From Chitinophagaceae bacterium (GTDB lineage: Bacteria; Bacteroidota; Bacteroidia; Chitinophagales; Chitinophagaceae): a stretch of DNA of 42,655 nucleotides. Positions 24,988 through 34,225 of the stretch are shown one piece after another (the stretch's first letter is position 1; every line of letters starts with the position of its first letter). Both the position numbers and the translations under genes were made by a program. The notes below the pieces were generated by a model. It made no database searches, was not told the origin of the DNA, and worked only from the letters and a program-made list of their open reading frames with translations. The DNA lies in the NCBI GenBank assembly GCA_027486835.1, contig JAIXOJ010000004.1, positions 1 to 42,655 on the forward strand, given 5' to 3'.

Positions 24988-25338
24988 GTTAAAGTACAAG
25001 CAACAAATGTTCTTGTGGGCAAAGTATGATGAAAAGCAGGCGAAGCAAACGAATAGGAGCGCATTAGAAAACTGGGAGATGAATTCCCCCAATGGGATGC
25101 CCCATTCTTAAGTAAGACCAACCAGACAACAACCCAAATGGATGGTTTAAGCAATACTTTTCTTTTGTGTGGCTGGCTTCAATGGAATAGAGGCGGTGGG
25201 TTTCTTGCTATTTTGGGGGAAATATTAGGATTGATGTAGCCTAAATGGATAACAAGGATGTTGAGCGTGTATGTATTTGATGAAAAGAAAGGTTTACTTA
25301 TCCTCAAAGTGTTTTCAAATAACAATTTTACCATTAGT

Positions 25339-25597
25339 TCAATAATGAACATGCAGTTGGTAAATAAATATTTTATGCTCTGTTGCTCTATTTACATGTC
25401 TATGTTCTGTTGTTATTCTTCTCAACCATTATCCTGTAAATTCATGTTTCAATGCCTCTGGTTGCCCAATACCCGTGTAAGGATTAATTTAAATTGCGTT
25501 TAAAAGATTACCAATCTTTTGTTGTACCTGTTTATTCCCACTAAAATTTCCAGAATTGTAAATCTTCAATTGCCTGTGGCAATAAGACTATTTCCAT
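25339..25597 (-). pseudogene. YoeB/Txe family toxin, dead
   Basis: Reading from the ATG at 25597: MEIVLLPQAIEDLQFWK, then a one-base insertion (TTTT for TTT) must be skipped to continue FSGNKQVQQKIGNLLNAI, stop, INPYTGIGQPEALKHEFTG, stop, WLRRITTEHRHVN and the ending LHVHY. This follows the YoeB/Txe pattern (EDLxFW, NKxxxxKIxxLLxxI, PxxGIGxPExLKxxxxGxWSRRIxxEHRxVY, ending xHY). YoeB toxins cut mRNA at the ribosome. One frameshift and two stops make it non-functional. Confidence 0.8.
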
Positions 25598-25813
25598 AAA
25601 TTTTCTATTTTCATAGCAACCCCATACTCCATTTTTTTCGGCGCTAAATGAATCAAAAAGTCTTTTTTTATTAGCGTCACTCGACAATAGATACGTTGTT
25701 TCTTCAACTGGATTTTCTTCAAAAGGAATTTGTAAAGCATTCAGGACTGCCTTAAAAGCTTGCAATTGTTCATTTGTTTGCGAATAAGCGGTGGTGCTAT
25801 TGATCATAATCAA
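25598..25813 (-). pseudogene. Antitoxin remnant fused to the dead toxin
   Basis: Encodes MIMINSTTAYSQTNEQLQAF, KAVLNALQIPFEENP and then SSDANKKRLFDSFSAEKNG, like small Bacteroidota antitoxins that pair with Txe/RelE toxins. The frame runs without a stop into the toxin start (ENRKFMEIVLL), so the original stop has been lost and a 90-residue fusion ending in FWKF at 25541 would be made. Probably inactive. Confidence 0.55.
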
Positions 25814-26505
25814 CTTTTTAGACCTCTGAAATTTAAAGCTCAGTAAAATGGGTACATAAAAATTTTTCGCTTTTTCTGTACTAAATCGCTATTATATTGA
25901 GGTTTGATAAATGATGACTATCTAAAAATAAGTTACATGCGCTCAATAAATAAAGTGTAAAAATATATTTTAATCAATACCGGGCAAAGATTCCAGTTTC
26001 CTCTCTTTTGGAAAGGGGTTGGGGGTGAGGTTTAAATTATTGGACCAAATAATTATTTTGCACCCATAAAATGCAGCATAAAAAAGGGTTCTTACACACT
26101 CTAAATGCTGGAAACGCTTTTTATAAAACCTATCAGGCAAATACGATAGAAAAGATATTCTAATTGATTTGAATAAAGTAGACAAGATATTACATTCTAA
26201 TTTCCACTTTACAGAAATGCCAAAAAAGTATTGGCAGGAATACTATGAACTGATAAAAAAATATAGCAACATTTTTCAAGGTGGGAATTATATGAAAAAT
26301 ATTTTGTTTTCCGCTTCGCTGGGAGAGTTTTTAGCGTTGCGCATATCTATTGCCATATAAGATAATAGAGAATTCCAAATCCCATTTCAGCGATTGGTTC
26401 AGTCGTCCCAATAATCAAACTATAGGGTAAAGAGTCTAGTCGGCTAGCAGGTGAAATAAAGTGTGAAAGTATTTCTATGCAAGTTGTTATGCAAGCTTAC
26501 ATCTA
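25814..26505. other. Gene-poor stretch with repeat debris
   Basis: No convincing gene. At 25997-26030 lies TTTCCTCTCTTTTGGAAAGG followed by GGTTGGGGGTGAGG, a palindromic sequence of the kind often seen between Bacteroidota genes. A weak + frame at 26169-26360 (KKYWQEYYELIKKYSNIFQG) might be gene debris but has only a TTG start and no context. Confidence 0.5.
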
Positions 26506-26516
26506 TTAGTTGTTAA

Positions 26517-26695
26517 AGAGGAAAAGTGAAACTGGCGAGGAAAAGTGAAAATGCCGAGAAAAATTGAAACTAGTCGAGGAAAAGTGAAAAGCCGAGGAAG
26601 GTCTAAAGATGAGTGAGGGGGGTGAAAAGACGACCGAGGAGGGGCTAAAGATGAGTGAGGAAGGTGCAAAGACGGGTGAGAAAGGATTAATCTCT
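26517..26695 (+). repeat. Degenerate purine-rich tandem repeat
   Basis: About eight imperfect units of 19-23 bp built on GAGGAAAAGTGAAA or GAGTGAGGAAGGTG, nearly all purine on the + strand. The complementary strand stays open as low-complexity protein (SSLIFSPSS-like), which I regard as an artefact. Confidence 0.7.
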
Positions 26696-26715
26696 TCAGA
26701 AAAGCGTTTTATCAC

Positions 26716-27135
26716 AAATGTGTGAATTAGACAAGTGACAATGCAAACTGCGATGCAACATAGCTATATAAGCTGAATTAAACAATAGCCTTTTCTCTTA
26801 CTTTCTCGCTATTGCTAAAACGATGATTTTATCAACCGTACTTTTTATTGCTTTGGTAAATAGATTCATTCGAAGATAGAAAAGTACTTTCCTTTTCCTG
26901 ACTGCGTTCATCTATAATTGTTTTGATCGTCGTTGTAAATTCAAGATTACTATTGTCCTCTTCTTAAATTAAAGTTGGGCAAAAAGAGTTTTTGAAGCAT
27001 TCAGTAAACTTTTAAAATCAAAAGAAGGATTATTTTAATTTTATTGTTTGTTTAGTGCATCTGTAATTTGTTTAGAGCTAAATGGTATGTATAAGTTTGA
27101 AATTGCTTTAATTTGCTCTGAATTTTTTATATTTT
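26716..27135. other. Intergenic, nothing recognised
   Basis: AT-rich DNA without coding-like frames. It presumably holds the promoter of the methyltransferase gene, but I see no clear Bacteroidota TTG/TAnnTTTG pair at the right spacing. Confidence 0.5.
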
Positions 27136-27891
27136 ATGTTGTTAATTCCTTTTGTATATACTCTCGGTTCCTATTTAAGAAGACCAAATAAAAGAGAATG
27201 GATTCAATTCGCTTTTCAGTTTAATAATAAAGTAGGATTAGAAATTGGGGGGCCAAGTAGTTTTTTTAAACCAGGCAATGTGCTCCCAATTTATGTTTTT
27301 GCTAAACAAGTTGACGTTGCTAATTTCAGTTCTGAAACAGTTTGGGAAGGAACGATTACCGAAGGTTATAATTATAATTATTATAAAAATAAAACGGGCT
27401 TCCAATTTATCAGCGAGGCTACCAACTTAAGCAAAATAAAAAATAATAATTATGATTTCCTGCTTTCCTGCCACAGTTTAGAGCATATAGCAAATCCCAT
27501 AAAAGCTTTGTTTGAATGGAAACGTATACTTAAGCCTAAGGGTAAGTTAGTTATAGTACTTCCTTTCAAAGCGACAACTTTTGATAATGCTCGACCATTT
27601 ACTAGGTTTGATCATTTAATAGCTGATTATAAAAATAATGTTGACGAAACAGACACTACCCATTTTGAGGAGATAATAAATCTACATGATGGATCAAAAG
27701 AGTTGGATTACAAAGGGCAAGATGAATTAAGTGAAAGACTAGCAAAAAATGAAAAAATAAGATGCGCCCACCATCATGTTTTCGATGAAAAAACGGTAGT
27801 TGAGATGTTAAACTATGTAGGTTTTAAAGTCATCAAACAGGAAACTTTGCATCAATTTAATTTGGTAACATTAGCGGAACTAACTGAGTAA
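27136..27891 (+). CDS. Class I SAM-dependent methyltransferase
   Basis: 251 residues. Motif I-like VGLEIGGPSSFF (about 33-44), then VDVANFSSETVWEG, the YDFLLSCHSLEHIANPIKAL motif IV region (about 105-125) and WKRILKPKGKLVIVLPFKAT, typical of Methyltransf_11 proteins. The GGPS loop resembles enzymes near polysaccharide or glycan loci, but the substrate is unknown. Histidine-rich CAHHHVFDEKTVVEM near the C-terminus. Stands alone between gene-poor stretches. Confidence 0.85.
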   Translation: MLLIPFVYTLGSYLRRPNKREWIQFAFQFNNKVGLEIGGPSSFFKPGNVLPIYVFAKQVDVANFSSETVWEGTITEGYNYNYYKNKTGFQFISEATNLSKIKNNNYDFLLSCHSLEHIANPIKALFEWKRILKPKGKLVIVLPFKATTFDNARPFTRFDHLIADYKNNVDETDTTHFEEIINLHDGSKELDYKGQDELSERLAKNEKIRCAHHHVFDEKTVVEMLNYVGFKVIKQETLHQFNLVTLAELTE

Positions 27892-28494
27892 GTTATTTTT
27901 TATATCCTAACGCTTGGTAAACCGAGGCTATCTATAAAATCTAACAATCGGAATGTTTCAAAAAACATTTGCTTTAAACCAAAAAAGGGATTGGCAAATA
28001 CCCTTTAGTAAGCATTCTGCAAAACAATTTAGTGAGTACTGGTACGCCATTGGATCATTTTAACCAACTATCCTATAATAAATCTCCCTGTAATAGCGGT
28101 GCTGCTATATAACTTCTTAGCAAAAGAGACGGTTCTGGATACTCGGTAGGTAATTCTCCTCTTGAGGGGTGGCGGAATGCCGGGGTGGTAATTACGCACA
28201 AGTTATACAACTAAAAAACTTTGGCCGCCCAAATCGCTCACTCTTCGTGGAATAAAAGTGAAGGATAATGCCGCTAACGCTCGGCAAAACAGCTCTTGGT
28301 AAGCGATGCTCTTCCCTTAAATAAAGGATAAGCAAATTCTTGGTACAGTAAATGCAAGCTAAGGTGCAGATGGATTGATTTGATGGGAGTCTTTTTTAGA
28401 AAAAATTAAATAATTGTAACCGAAAGGTTGGGTAATTAAAAGCTTCCAAACAATTTCTTTTCCATTTTTTTCTACCCACTAAAATTGATGAGCT
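27892..28494. other. Intergenic stretch with palindromic debris
   Basis: No gene seen. At about 28155-28190 CTCCTCTTGAGGGGTGG followed by a GC-rich patch resembles intergenic palindromes of this phylum. The last 100 bp are AT-rich and probably contain the promoter of the histidine kinase. Confidence 0.5.
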
Positions 28495-29582
28495 ATGATT
28501 AGTAACAGCAATATTTGCCAAGAACAATTGTACGAAAATGCACCTTGTGGTTTTTTTACAGCATCATTAAATGGAGAAATCAAGCATGCCAACAAAGCAT
28601 TTTTTTCGCTGCTTGCTGTAGATGGTAACAATGGACTACATATCGAATCGCTATTTTGCCTTAACAACCAAAAATCAATCGGAGTACTTTTTCCGTCTTT
28701 GCTTCATTTGGGGGCTTTGTCTAATGTAGAATGTTGTGCAATTTCCACTAAAATACCCGTAGTAGCTAGCTTGTTTATACAAAACGACGAAGACCAATTG
28801 CCTACCTATATATATGGTGTAGTTATTAATAATAGCAAGCAATACCATTTGGAGGAATCTACAGATGTAGAAGAAAAACATTACACTGAAATTGAGCAAT
28901 TGAAGCAGGCAAATGCTACCCTTTCTGAGTTTGCCTATGCGCTATCGCATGATTTAAAAGAACCATTGCGCAGCATTAAAAGCACCTTTGGTTGTTGCAG
29001 AAACGTTCAAAAAATGTGCTTGACGAAAAGTCACAACAATTTATGCAAGTGGCCGTGGATAATGCGTCAAGAATGGAGGCATTGATTCAAAACGTACTTG
29101 ATTTTTCCATCACTTCTGAAATCAAGGGCGAAATGCAACCACTAGTCCTTAGCGACGTAATGGAAGCCGTTAAGCAACATTTAGCTTGTCAAATAAGTGA
29201 AACAAATGCCCTAATTCTTATTCCTGATTTATTACCTACGGTGGTTGGTTATCCAACGGGGGTGCTAAGGGTTTTGCAAAATTTGGTGAGTAACGCCATC
29301 AAGTTTGTACAAAAAGGGCAGCAGCCTGTTGTGACCATTGTTGCGGAGGAGAAGCCCACACATTGGGTTATTTGCGTAAAGGACAATGGATTGGGCATAG
29401 ACGAAAACCACCAAGCGAAAATTTTTGAAATCTTCAAAAGGCTGCATGCAAGTGCAGACTATGCAGGCTCAGGCGTAGGTCTTTCTCTTTGTAAAAAAAT
29501 TGTCGAACAACATGGCGGCAATATTTGGGTGGAATCGAAACTGGGTGCGGGTAGCAATTTTTATTTTACGCTAAATATATGA
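28495..29582 (+). pseudogene. Sensor histidine kinase, split by a frameshift
   Basis: The first frame (28495 to about 28990) has a PAS-like N-terminus (YENAPCGFFTASLNGEIKHA) and the H box FAYALSHDLKEPLRSI. The second frame (from 28992) continues LLQKRSKNVLDEKSQQFMQV, then N box LQNLVSNAIKFV, G1 VKDNGLGIDE, F box IFEIFKRLH and G2 GSGVGLSLCKKI. Family members read SxFxxLLQKR across the joint, so one base is missing in the GGN codon at 28990-28991. No HAMP or transmembrane part, so the intact protein would be a soluble PAS kinase of about 362 residues. Real inactivation or sequencing error cannot be told apart. Confidence 0.85.
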
Positions 29583-29791
29583 AGGCCAAAAAATATAGTT
29601 CAGGAAGTTTTTTTGGTCCGAAATCTTCCTTGTTTGCCTGTTCTTAAAAAATTTCCTGCACCCTAAAAATTGCTATAGCATATTTGGTTTACAGACAATG
29701 CAAGCCATTAGTTTTATCCAAAAAAAGAATGGATTGAAACCAATAGTCCATATCCGAGTACATTTACCCGCTAGCAAATGAAGATGCGATT

Positions 29792-30406
29792 ATGTTTTGG
29801 TACGAAGAAGATGTGAAAAAAGTTGAAGAAATTAAAAAAAAGGTGCTTAACCCCCGAACGATTGTTTATGGTAGCTCTTCCATAAGATTATGGAGTAGTC
29901 TGTCTGAAGATCTTGAAGGCTATAGCCCTATCAATATGGGCTTTGGGGGATCTACTTTGCCCGCCTGTATCACTTATTTTGACCGGCTTATGGATGGTTT
30001 GAATCCAGAAATATTCATTCTATATGCTGGCGATAACGATTTGGGCGATGGAAGACACCCAGAAGAAGTGTTAATTTTTTTCAAACAAATGGTGGTGGAC
30101 ATTCGCAATAAATTCGGAGAAATACCCTTGCTTTACCTATCAATTAAACCGAGCATCAAGCGATTCAATATCATAGACCAAATTAAATACTCCAACAAAA
30201 TCATTGCTGCAGCCATACAAAAAATGGATAGTCAGGTGTATTTTGTAGATGTGTATGGTAAAATGATGGGCGATAACAATTATCCAAACCGAGATTATTT
30301 TAATACTGATGGTTTGCATATGAATCAACAAGGCTACCAAATTTGGAAAGAGATTGTTGTTAAGTTCATGAAAGACCATAATATTGCACTACCACAAAAA
30401 AAATGA
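29792..30406 (+). CDS. SGNH/GDSL-family hydrolase
   Basis: 204 residues, no signal peptide. Block I is IVYGSSSIRLW with serine 29 as probable nucleophile, block II glycine in INMGFGGSTLP, block III YAGDNDLGDG, and block V DGLHMNQQGY with Asp173/His176. This is the complete SGNH set and the usual length. These enzymes cleave acyl or acetyl esters; substrate unknown. The next gene, another esterase-type hydrolase, starts 10 bp downstream, so they are very probably co-transcribed. Confidence 0.9.
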   Translation: MFWYEEDVKKVEEIKKKVLNPRTIVYGSSSIRLWSSLSEDLEGYSPINMGFGGSTLPACITYFDRLMDGLNPEIFILYAGDNDLGDGRHPEEVLIFFKQMVVDIRNKFGEIPLLYLSIKPSIKRFNIIDQIKYSNKIIAAAIQKMDSQVYFVDVYGKMMGDNNYPNRDYFNTDGLHMNQQGYQIWKEIVVKFMKDHNIALPQKK

Positions 30407-30416
30407 CCTATAGTTT

Positions 30417-31184
30417 ATGCACAGGCCGTTATCTACATCCATTCTTGAAAAGGGCTACAGGCGTTCTTATTACCAATGGTATAGCCCCCATTTGAAAAAA
30501 GAAATGGAATTACTGGTATTTGGCACAGGCGGAGATCCAGTAATCTTCTTTCCCACAAGAACAGCCCGGTTTTACGACTACGAAGACTGGGGTGTTGTTG
30601 ATGCCTTCCGCGATAAGTTAATCAGTGAAAAAATCCAATTATTTTGTTTAGAAAGTGCCGACAAGCAAAGTTTTTACGACAAAACCATCTCCCCAGCCGA
30701 AAGAATTCAGAAGCACTATTTATTTGAAAACTATGTGCTCCAAGAAATATTACCTTTTATACGTTCACTCAATCCTAGTCCCCATTTGATATCTGCGGGT
30801 TGTAGTTTAGGCGGTTATCATGCAGCCAATATTGCCTTTAGGTATCCGCAACTATTTACCAAAGTGGTTTGCATGAGTGGCCGTTACGACCTTGGTCTTC
30901 AACTCCAGCATTTCGACGACTTATTTGATGGCCATTTTGACGAGCATGTTTATGCACACACACCCACTAAGTTCTTACCCAATATTCAAAATGCCGCTAG
31001 TGTTGCACTTCTAAGAAAACTGGACATAACCATAGTGATAGGGGAGGAGGATGCTTTTTTACAAAACAATGAATTGTTGCACCAAATATTAATCAGCAAA
31101 GACATTTCCCATAAATATTTCATCTGGCGAGGTGAAGCACACAAAGCACAGTATTGGATTCAGATGGTACAGTTGTATTTTTAA
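30417..31184 (+). CDS. Alpha/beta-hydrolase esterase (COG4947-like)
   Basis: 255 residues. Nucleophile elbow GCSLGGYHA with serine 130; the acid is likely in VIGEEDAF and the histidine in GEAHKAQYW near the C-terminus. The N-terminal YYQWYSPHLKKEMELLVFG and VIFFPTRTARFYDYED fit the esterase-like family COG4947, described mainly from genomes and often beside other hydrolases. Cytoplasmic. Forms a two-gene unit with the upstream SGNH hydrolase. Confidence 0.85.
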   Translation: MHRPLSTSILEKGYRRSYYQWYSPHLKKEMELLVFGTGGDPVIFFPTRTARFYDYEDWGVVDAFRDKLISEKIQLFCLESADKQSFYDKTISPAERIQKHYLFENYVLQEILPFIRSLNPSPHLISAGCSLGGYHAANIAFRYPQLFTKVVCMSGRYDLGLQLQHFDDLFDGHFDEHVYAHTPTKFLPNIQNAASVALLRKLDITIVIGEEDAFLQNNELLHQILISKDISHKYFIWRGEAHKAQYWIQMVQLYF

Positions 31185-31310
31185 GAGGGTTAGATTTTTG
31201 GAACGCGAATGGAAAAGAGGCATTTCACTACATCTACAGATTGGTCACACAATGTATTTCAAGGGAGCAACCAACAGTTTTTGATGATTTTTTTCTTGCG
31301 ATAAATGCAG

Positions 31311-31805
31311 TTACCCAAACATTTTAATCTTGGAAATGATGCCAGTTGTTGAAAAACCCTCTACAATAGGGTTAATCACCACCCTGCCACCATGGGCAAG
31401 TACTTCATTACTACCTACTATTTGCTCAATAGTGTAATCGCCGCCTTTTACCAAAACATCTGGTTGTATAGCTGTAATTAAATTGAGGGGGGTGTCTTCT
31501 TCAAAAAGAACTACGGCGTCTACAATGGCCAAATGGGCAAGTAGTAATGCACGGCTCTTTTCGTTATTGATGGGTCTTTCCTCTCCTTTCAATCGTTTGG
31601 TACTCGCGTCGCTGTTTAGTCCAACCACCAGCAAGTCCGCTTCTTTTGCCGCTGCTGACAAGGAGAATATATGCCCCTCGTGCAAAATGTCGAAACAGCC
31701 ATTGGTAAAGGCAACCGTAACGCCTTTTACTCTCCAACCGCTAAGAATGGGCAGGAATTGAGCCAGCGTATAAATTTTCTTATCTAATACTTTACTTAAT
31801 TTCAT
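31311..31805 (-). CDS. rfaE2: RfaE2/HldE-C-like nucleotidyltransferase
   Basis: 164 residues, the length of stand-alone D-glycero-beta-D-manno-heptose 1-phosphate adenylyltransferases. Signature FTNGCFDILHEGHI gives the HxGH nucleotide-binding motif (His42, His45); further motifs are LNSDASTKRLKGEERPIN, VLVKGGDYT and EGFSTTGII. It makes ADP-heptose for lipopolysaccharide core in organisms that have the pathway. The start overlaps the end of the upstream membrane-protein gene by 14 bp, so they are translationally coupled; last gene of the panC-panD group. Confidence 0.9.
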   Translation of the reverse strand: MKLSKVLDKKIYTLAQFLPILSGWRVKGVTVAFTNGCFDILHEGHIFSLSAAAKEADLLVVGLNSDASTKRLKGEERPINNEKSRALLLAHLAIVDAVVLFEEDTPLNLITAIQPDVLVKGGDYTIEQIVGSNEVLAHGGRVVINPIVEGFSTTGIISKIKMFG

Positions 31806-32808
31806 GGGTTCTTATTTTCTTATTATGCCAAGGCAACAAACCCAGACAAATAAAACCTACAATCACAACTATTAAAAACTGGGCAAACCATTGCAAAGTG
31901 CCATTGGCATACCCTACTTCAAAAGAAACATTGTTTTTTTCTAACACTTTAGCCAAGAAAAATGCATAAGCTCCAATGCCGCCGGGTGTGGCAATCATTC
32001 CAATACTAGCAAATGCCAATGCAGAAATGGCAACTCCAGGCCCAAGATTGGCAGTTCCGGAGGTGGCCATTAGACCCACCCAAGTCCCCGCTATGTATAG
32101 TGCCCAAATGCCAATGGTGCATACCACGAAAGTGCCTTTTTCCTGTAGATTTTTGATAGAGCTTAACCCCTCCCAAATACCATTGACAATTTTTTGAATT
32201 CCGATGACGATAGATAAATGTGCGTACTTCCGTAAAAGCTTTCTAGCTATCACCACGGCAATCACCAGTATTGCAACACCAGTAATAACTTTAGGTATGG
32301 AAAAATGCCCGCCTTTATTAGCCAATAAACCAAAGATTACTTGTCGGGCGTATTCACTAACAATGGCATATTGTGCAACAAAAGCAATTAAAAAAACCAC
32401 ACCAAGGCAAAGTATATCTGTGGCGCGTTCCACCACAATAGTCCCCACAAGTTTTTCGGCAGGTACGTTTTCATATTTAGCGAGAATGGTGCATTTTAAA
32501 ACCTCTCCCAATCTTGGTACGGCCAAATTGGCCAAATACCCAATCATCACCGCAAAAAAAGTATTCAATAAACTTGGGTTGTAGCCCATTGGCCGCATGA
32601 GTGTTCGCCAACGGATTGCCCTTAAAACATGGCTTGTAGATAGTATGAGGAATACGGGGATAAGCAGCCAAAAATTAGCCGATAACAGCGCTTCCTTAAA
32701 CTCCGCCCACTTGTCTGTAGGTATTTGACGTAAACTCCACCATACTAAAAAAATGCCTATGCCTAAAAAAATAAGGTATTTAAGGGCATTGGAAATTTTC
32801 TTATTCAT
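31792..32808 (-). CDS. Flippase-like LPG_synthase_TM family membrane protein
   Basis: 338 residues with about eight membrane segments, e.g. YLIFLGIGIFLVWWSLRQIP and LLIPVFLILSTSHVLRAIRW. The family signature HVLRAIRWRTLMRP and AVPRLGEVLKC, then VERATDILCLG, is that of the lysylphosphatidylglycerol synthase transmembrane region (flippase-like domain). The soluble aminoacyl-transferase half of MprF is missing, as is common for such short members, so lipid or glycan flipping is more likely than LPG synthesis. 51 bp after panD. Confidence 0.88.
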   Translation of the reverse strand: MNKKISNALKYLIFLGIGIFLVWWSLRQIPTDKWAEFKEALLSANFWLLIPVFLILSTSHVLRAIRWRTLMRPMGYNPSLLNTFFAVMIGYLANLAVPRLGEVLKCTILAKYENVPAEKLVGTIVVERATDILCLGVVFLIAFVAQYAIVSEYARQVIFGLLANKGGHFSIPKVITGVAILVIAVVIARKLLRKYAHLSIVIGIQKIVNGIWEGLSSIKNLQEKGTFVVCTIGIWALYIAGTWVGLMATSGTANLGPGVAISALAFASIGMIATPGGIGAYAFFLAKVLEKNNVSFEVGYANGTLQWFAQFLIVVIVGFICLGLLPWHNKKIRTHEIK

Positions 32809-32859
32809 CTGTTGCAGTTTTTATAAAATGCCAATCGTTAACGAGAAAATAGGAGCTTG

Positions 32860-33204
32860 CTATAATTTATTACCTTCTTTCGGAAATACAATGGAAGGTT
32901 TGAAAGTCTTGGCTGTTTCAAAATCCATTAAGGCGTAAGAAATGACTACGATGATGTCACCAACTGCACCTTTTCTTGCTGCGGGTCCATTTAAACACAT
33001 CACACCGCTGCCTCTTTTTCCTTTAATAATATAGGTCTCAATGCGCTCGCCATTATTTACATTCACTACTTGTATCTTTTCGTTCTCTATGAAGTTGGCT
33101 GCATCCATTAAATCTTCATCGATAGTAAGGCTACCTACATAATTTAAGTTAGCCTCAGTAATGACTGCTCGATGAATTTTTGACTTTAAAATTTGAATTT
33201 GCAT
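32860..33204 (-). CDS. panD: Aspartate 1-decarboxylase precursor
   Basis: 114 residues from the ATG at 33204, chosen since [13 protein letters not shown] is the conserved beginning; a further ATG 24 bp upstream is unlikely. Self-cleavage occurs at Gly24-Ser25 (NYVGSLTID) to give the pyruvoyl group; Lys9, His11, Arg54 and Tyr58 are at the positions known in E. coli PanD. It makes beta-alanine for pantothenate. Directly follows panC (61-bp gap) on the same strand, so both branches meeting at pantothenate are co-expressed. Confidence 0.96.
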   Translation of the reverse strand: MQIQILKSKIHRAVITEANLNYVGSLTIDEDLMDAANFIENEKIQVVNVNNGERIETYIIKGKRGSGVMCLNGPAARKGAVGDIIVVISYALMDFETAKTFKPSIVFPKEGNKL

Positions 33205-33265
33205 ATTAGTTATCAAATGTAGGCGCACAAAAGTAAGGTTATCAAGTTCATAACAATTCTTGCTA

Positions 33266-34111
33266 TTACAGCAGCAAATTATCTATCAACCTAACTCCCT
33301 CCAAAAAAGCAGCAACAAGCACTACGCCTTTGCTATCGTTTTCCCATTTTTCCAGTGGTAACAGGGTGTTTGCATCAGCAATAGAAACATAATCAACCTT
33401 GCTAAAACCCGATGCAAGTAAGGAAGCTGTCAGCTCCGCTTCGATAGTTCTAAGTGGAAGGGTTAACAAGGTTTGTTTTGCGTGCTCCATTCCTTGGATA
33501 ATAGCAGTGGCTGTAACCATTCCTTTGCTACTTAGTCTAATATTTCTACTGCTCATGGCAAGCTTGGAGGTGGTTCTTTCCGTTGGGCAAACAGCAAGTT
33601 CAACATGGTTGTACTTGTATTGCAATAGTTTTTCAACAACCATACATTGTTGAAAATCTTTTTGCCCCATGTACAATGTATGTGGGGTCACTATGCTTAG
33701 CAATCTGTCCACTACTTGGCAAACACCTTGAAAATGACCTGGTCTAAATTTACCTTCTAATAAGTTTTCCATCTCTCCCAAAGGATACGAGATTTCTAGG
33801 GTAGTTCCTGAGGGATAGATTTCTGCTGCTACGGGCAAAAACAAAACATCACAATCTACTCGACTCAATAATAGTATGTCCTCTTCATGTTTAGATGGGT
33901 ATTTTTCAAAATCTGTGGCATCGTTAAATTGTGTAGGATTAACAAAAATGCTGCACACCGTCAGGTGTTTATTTTGTTTGCTTTTTTTTATAAGGGAAAG
34001 ATGCCCCTCATGTAGTGCCCCCATGGTTGGGACAAAGCCAATGGTGTTGTTTTTCTGTTTTTGTTGATTAAGAAAAGAAGCGATATCGTTAACTTTTTTG
34101 AAAATTATCAT
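33266..34111 (-). CDS. panC: Pantothenate synthetase
   Basis: 281 residues, normal length. Signature [20 protein letters not shown] with HxGH (His34, His37), SIFVNPTQF, then YMGQKDFQQ and [11 protein letters not shown]. It joins pantoate and beta-alanine with ATP in the cytoplasm. First gene of a four-gene minus-strand group (panC, panD, flippase-like, rfaE2-like); the divergent GT5-like gene starts 115 bp away, so both promoters lie in 34112-34225. Confidence 0.97.
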   Translation of the reverse strand: MIIFKKVNDIASFLNQQKQKNNTIGFVPTMGALHEGHLSLIKKSKQNKHLTVCSIFVNPTQFNDATDFEKYPSKHEEDILLLSRVDCDVLFLPVAAEIYPSGTTLEISYPLGEMENLLEGKFRPGHFQGVCQVVDRLLSIVTPHTLYMGQKDFQQCMVVEKLLQYKYNHVELAVCPTERTTSKLAMSSRNIRLSSKGMVTATAIIQGMEHAKQTLLTLPLRTIEAELTASLLASGFSKVDYVSIADANTLLPLEKWENDSKGVVLVAAFLEGVRLIDNLLL

Positions 34112-34225
34112 TCAATCTTCGTTTATTATTTATTGTATTATAAAACAACCGTTATATTTCGCCCCTTTTTGCGTATTTTCGCCGCCTTATTTTCAGGGTA
34201 CCAAAAAAAATTCGGCCTAAGCTAG

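Noticed and set aside
25258-25503. 81-residue + strand protein
   Set aside because: Lies antisense to the YoeB/Txe pseudogene, which explains the sequence better.
26169-26360. 63-residue protein with TTG start
   Set aside because: No family, no start signals, gene-poor context; kept only as possible debris.
26506-26715. Minus-strand Ser/Pro/Phe-rich proteins
   Set aside because: Low-complexity readings of a purine-rich tandem repeat.
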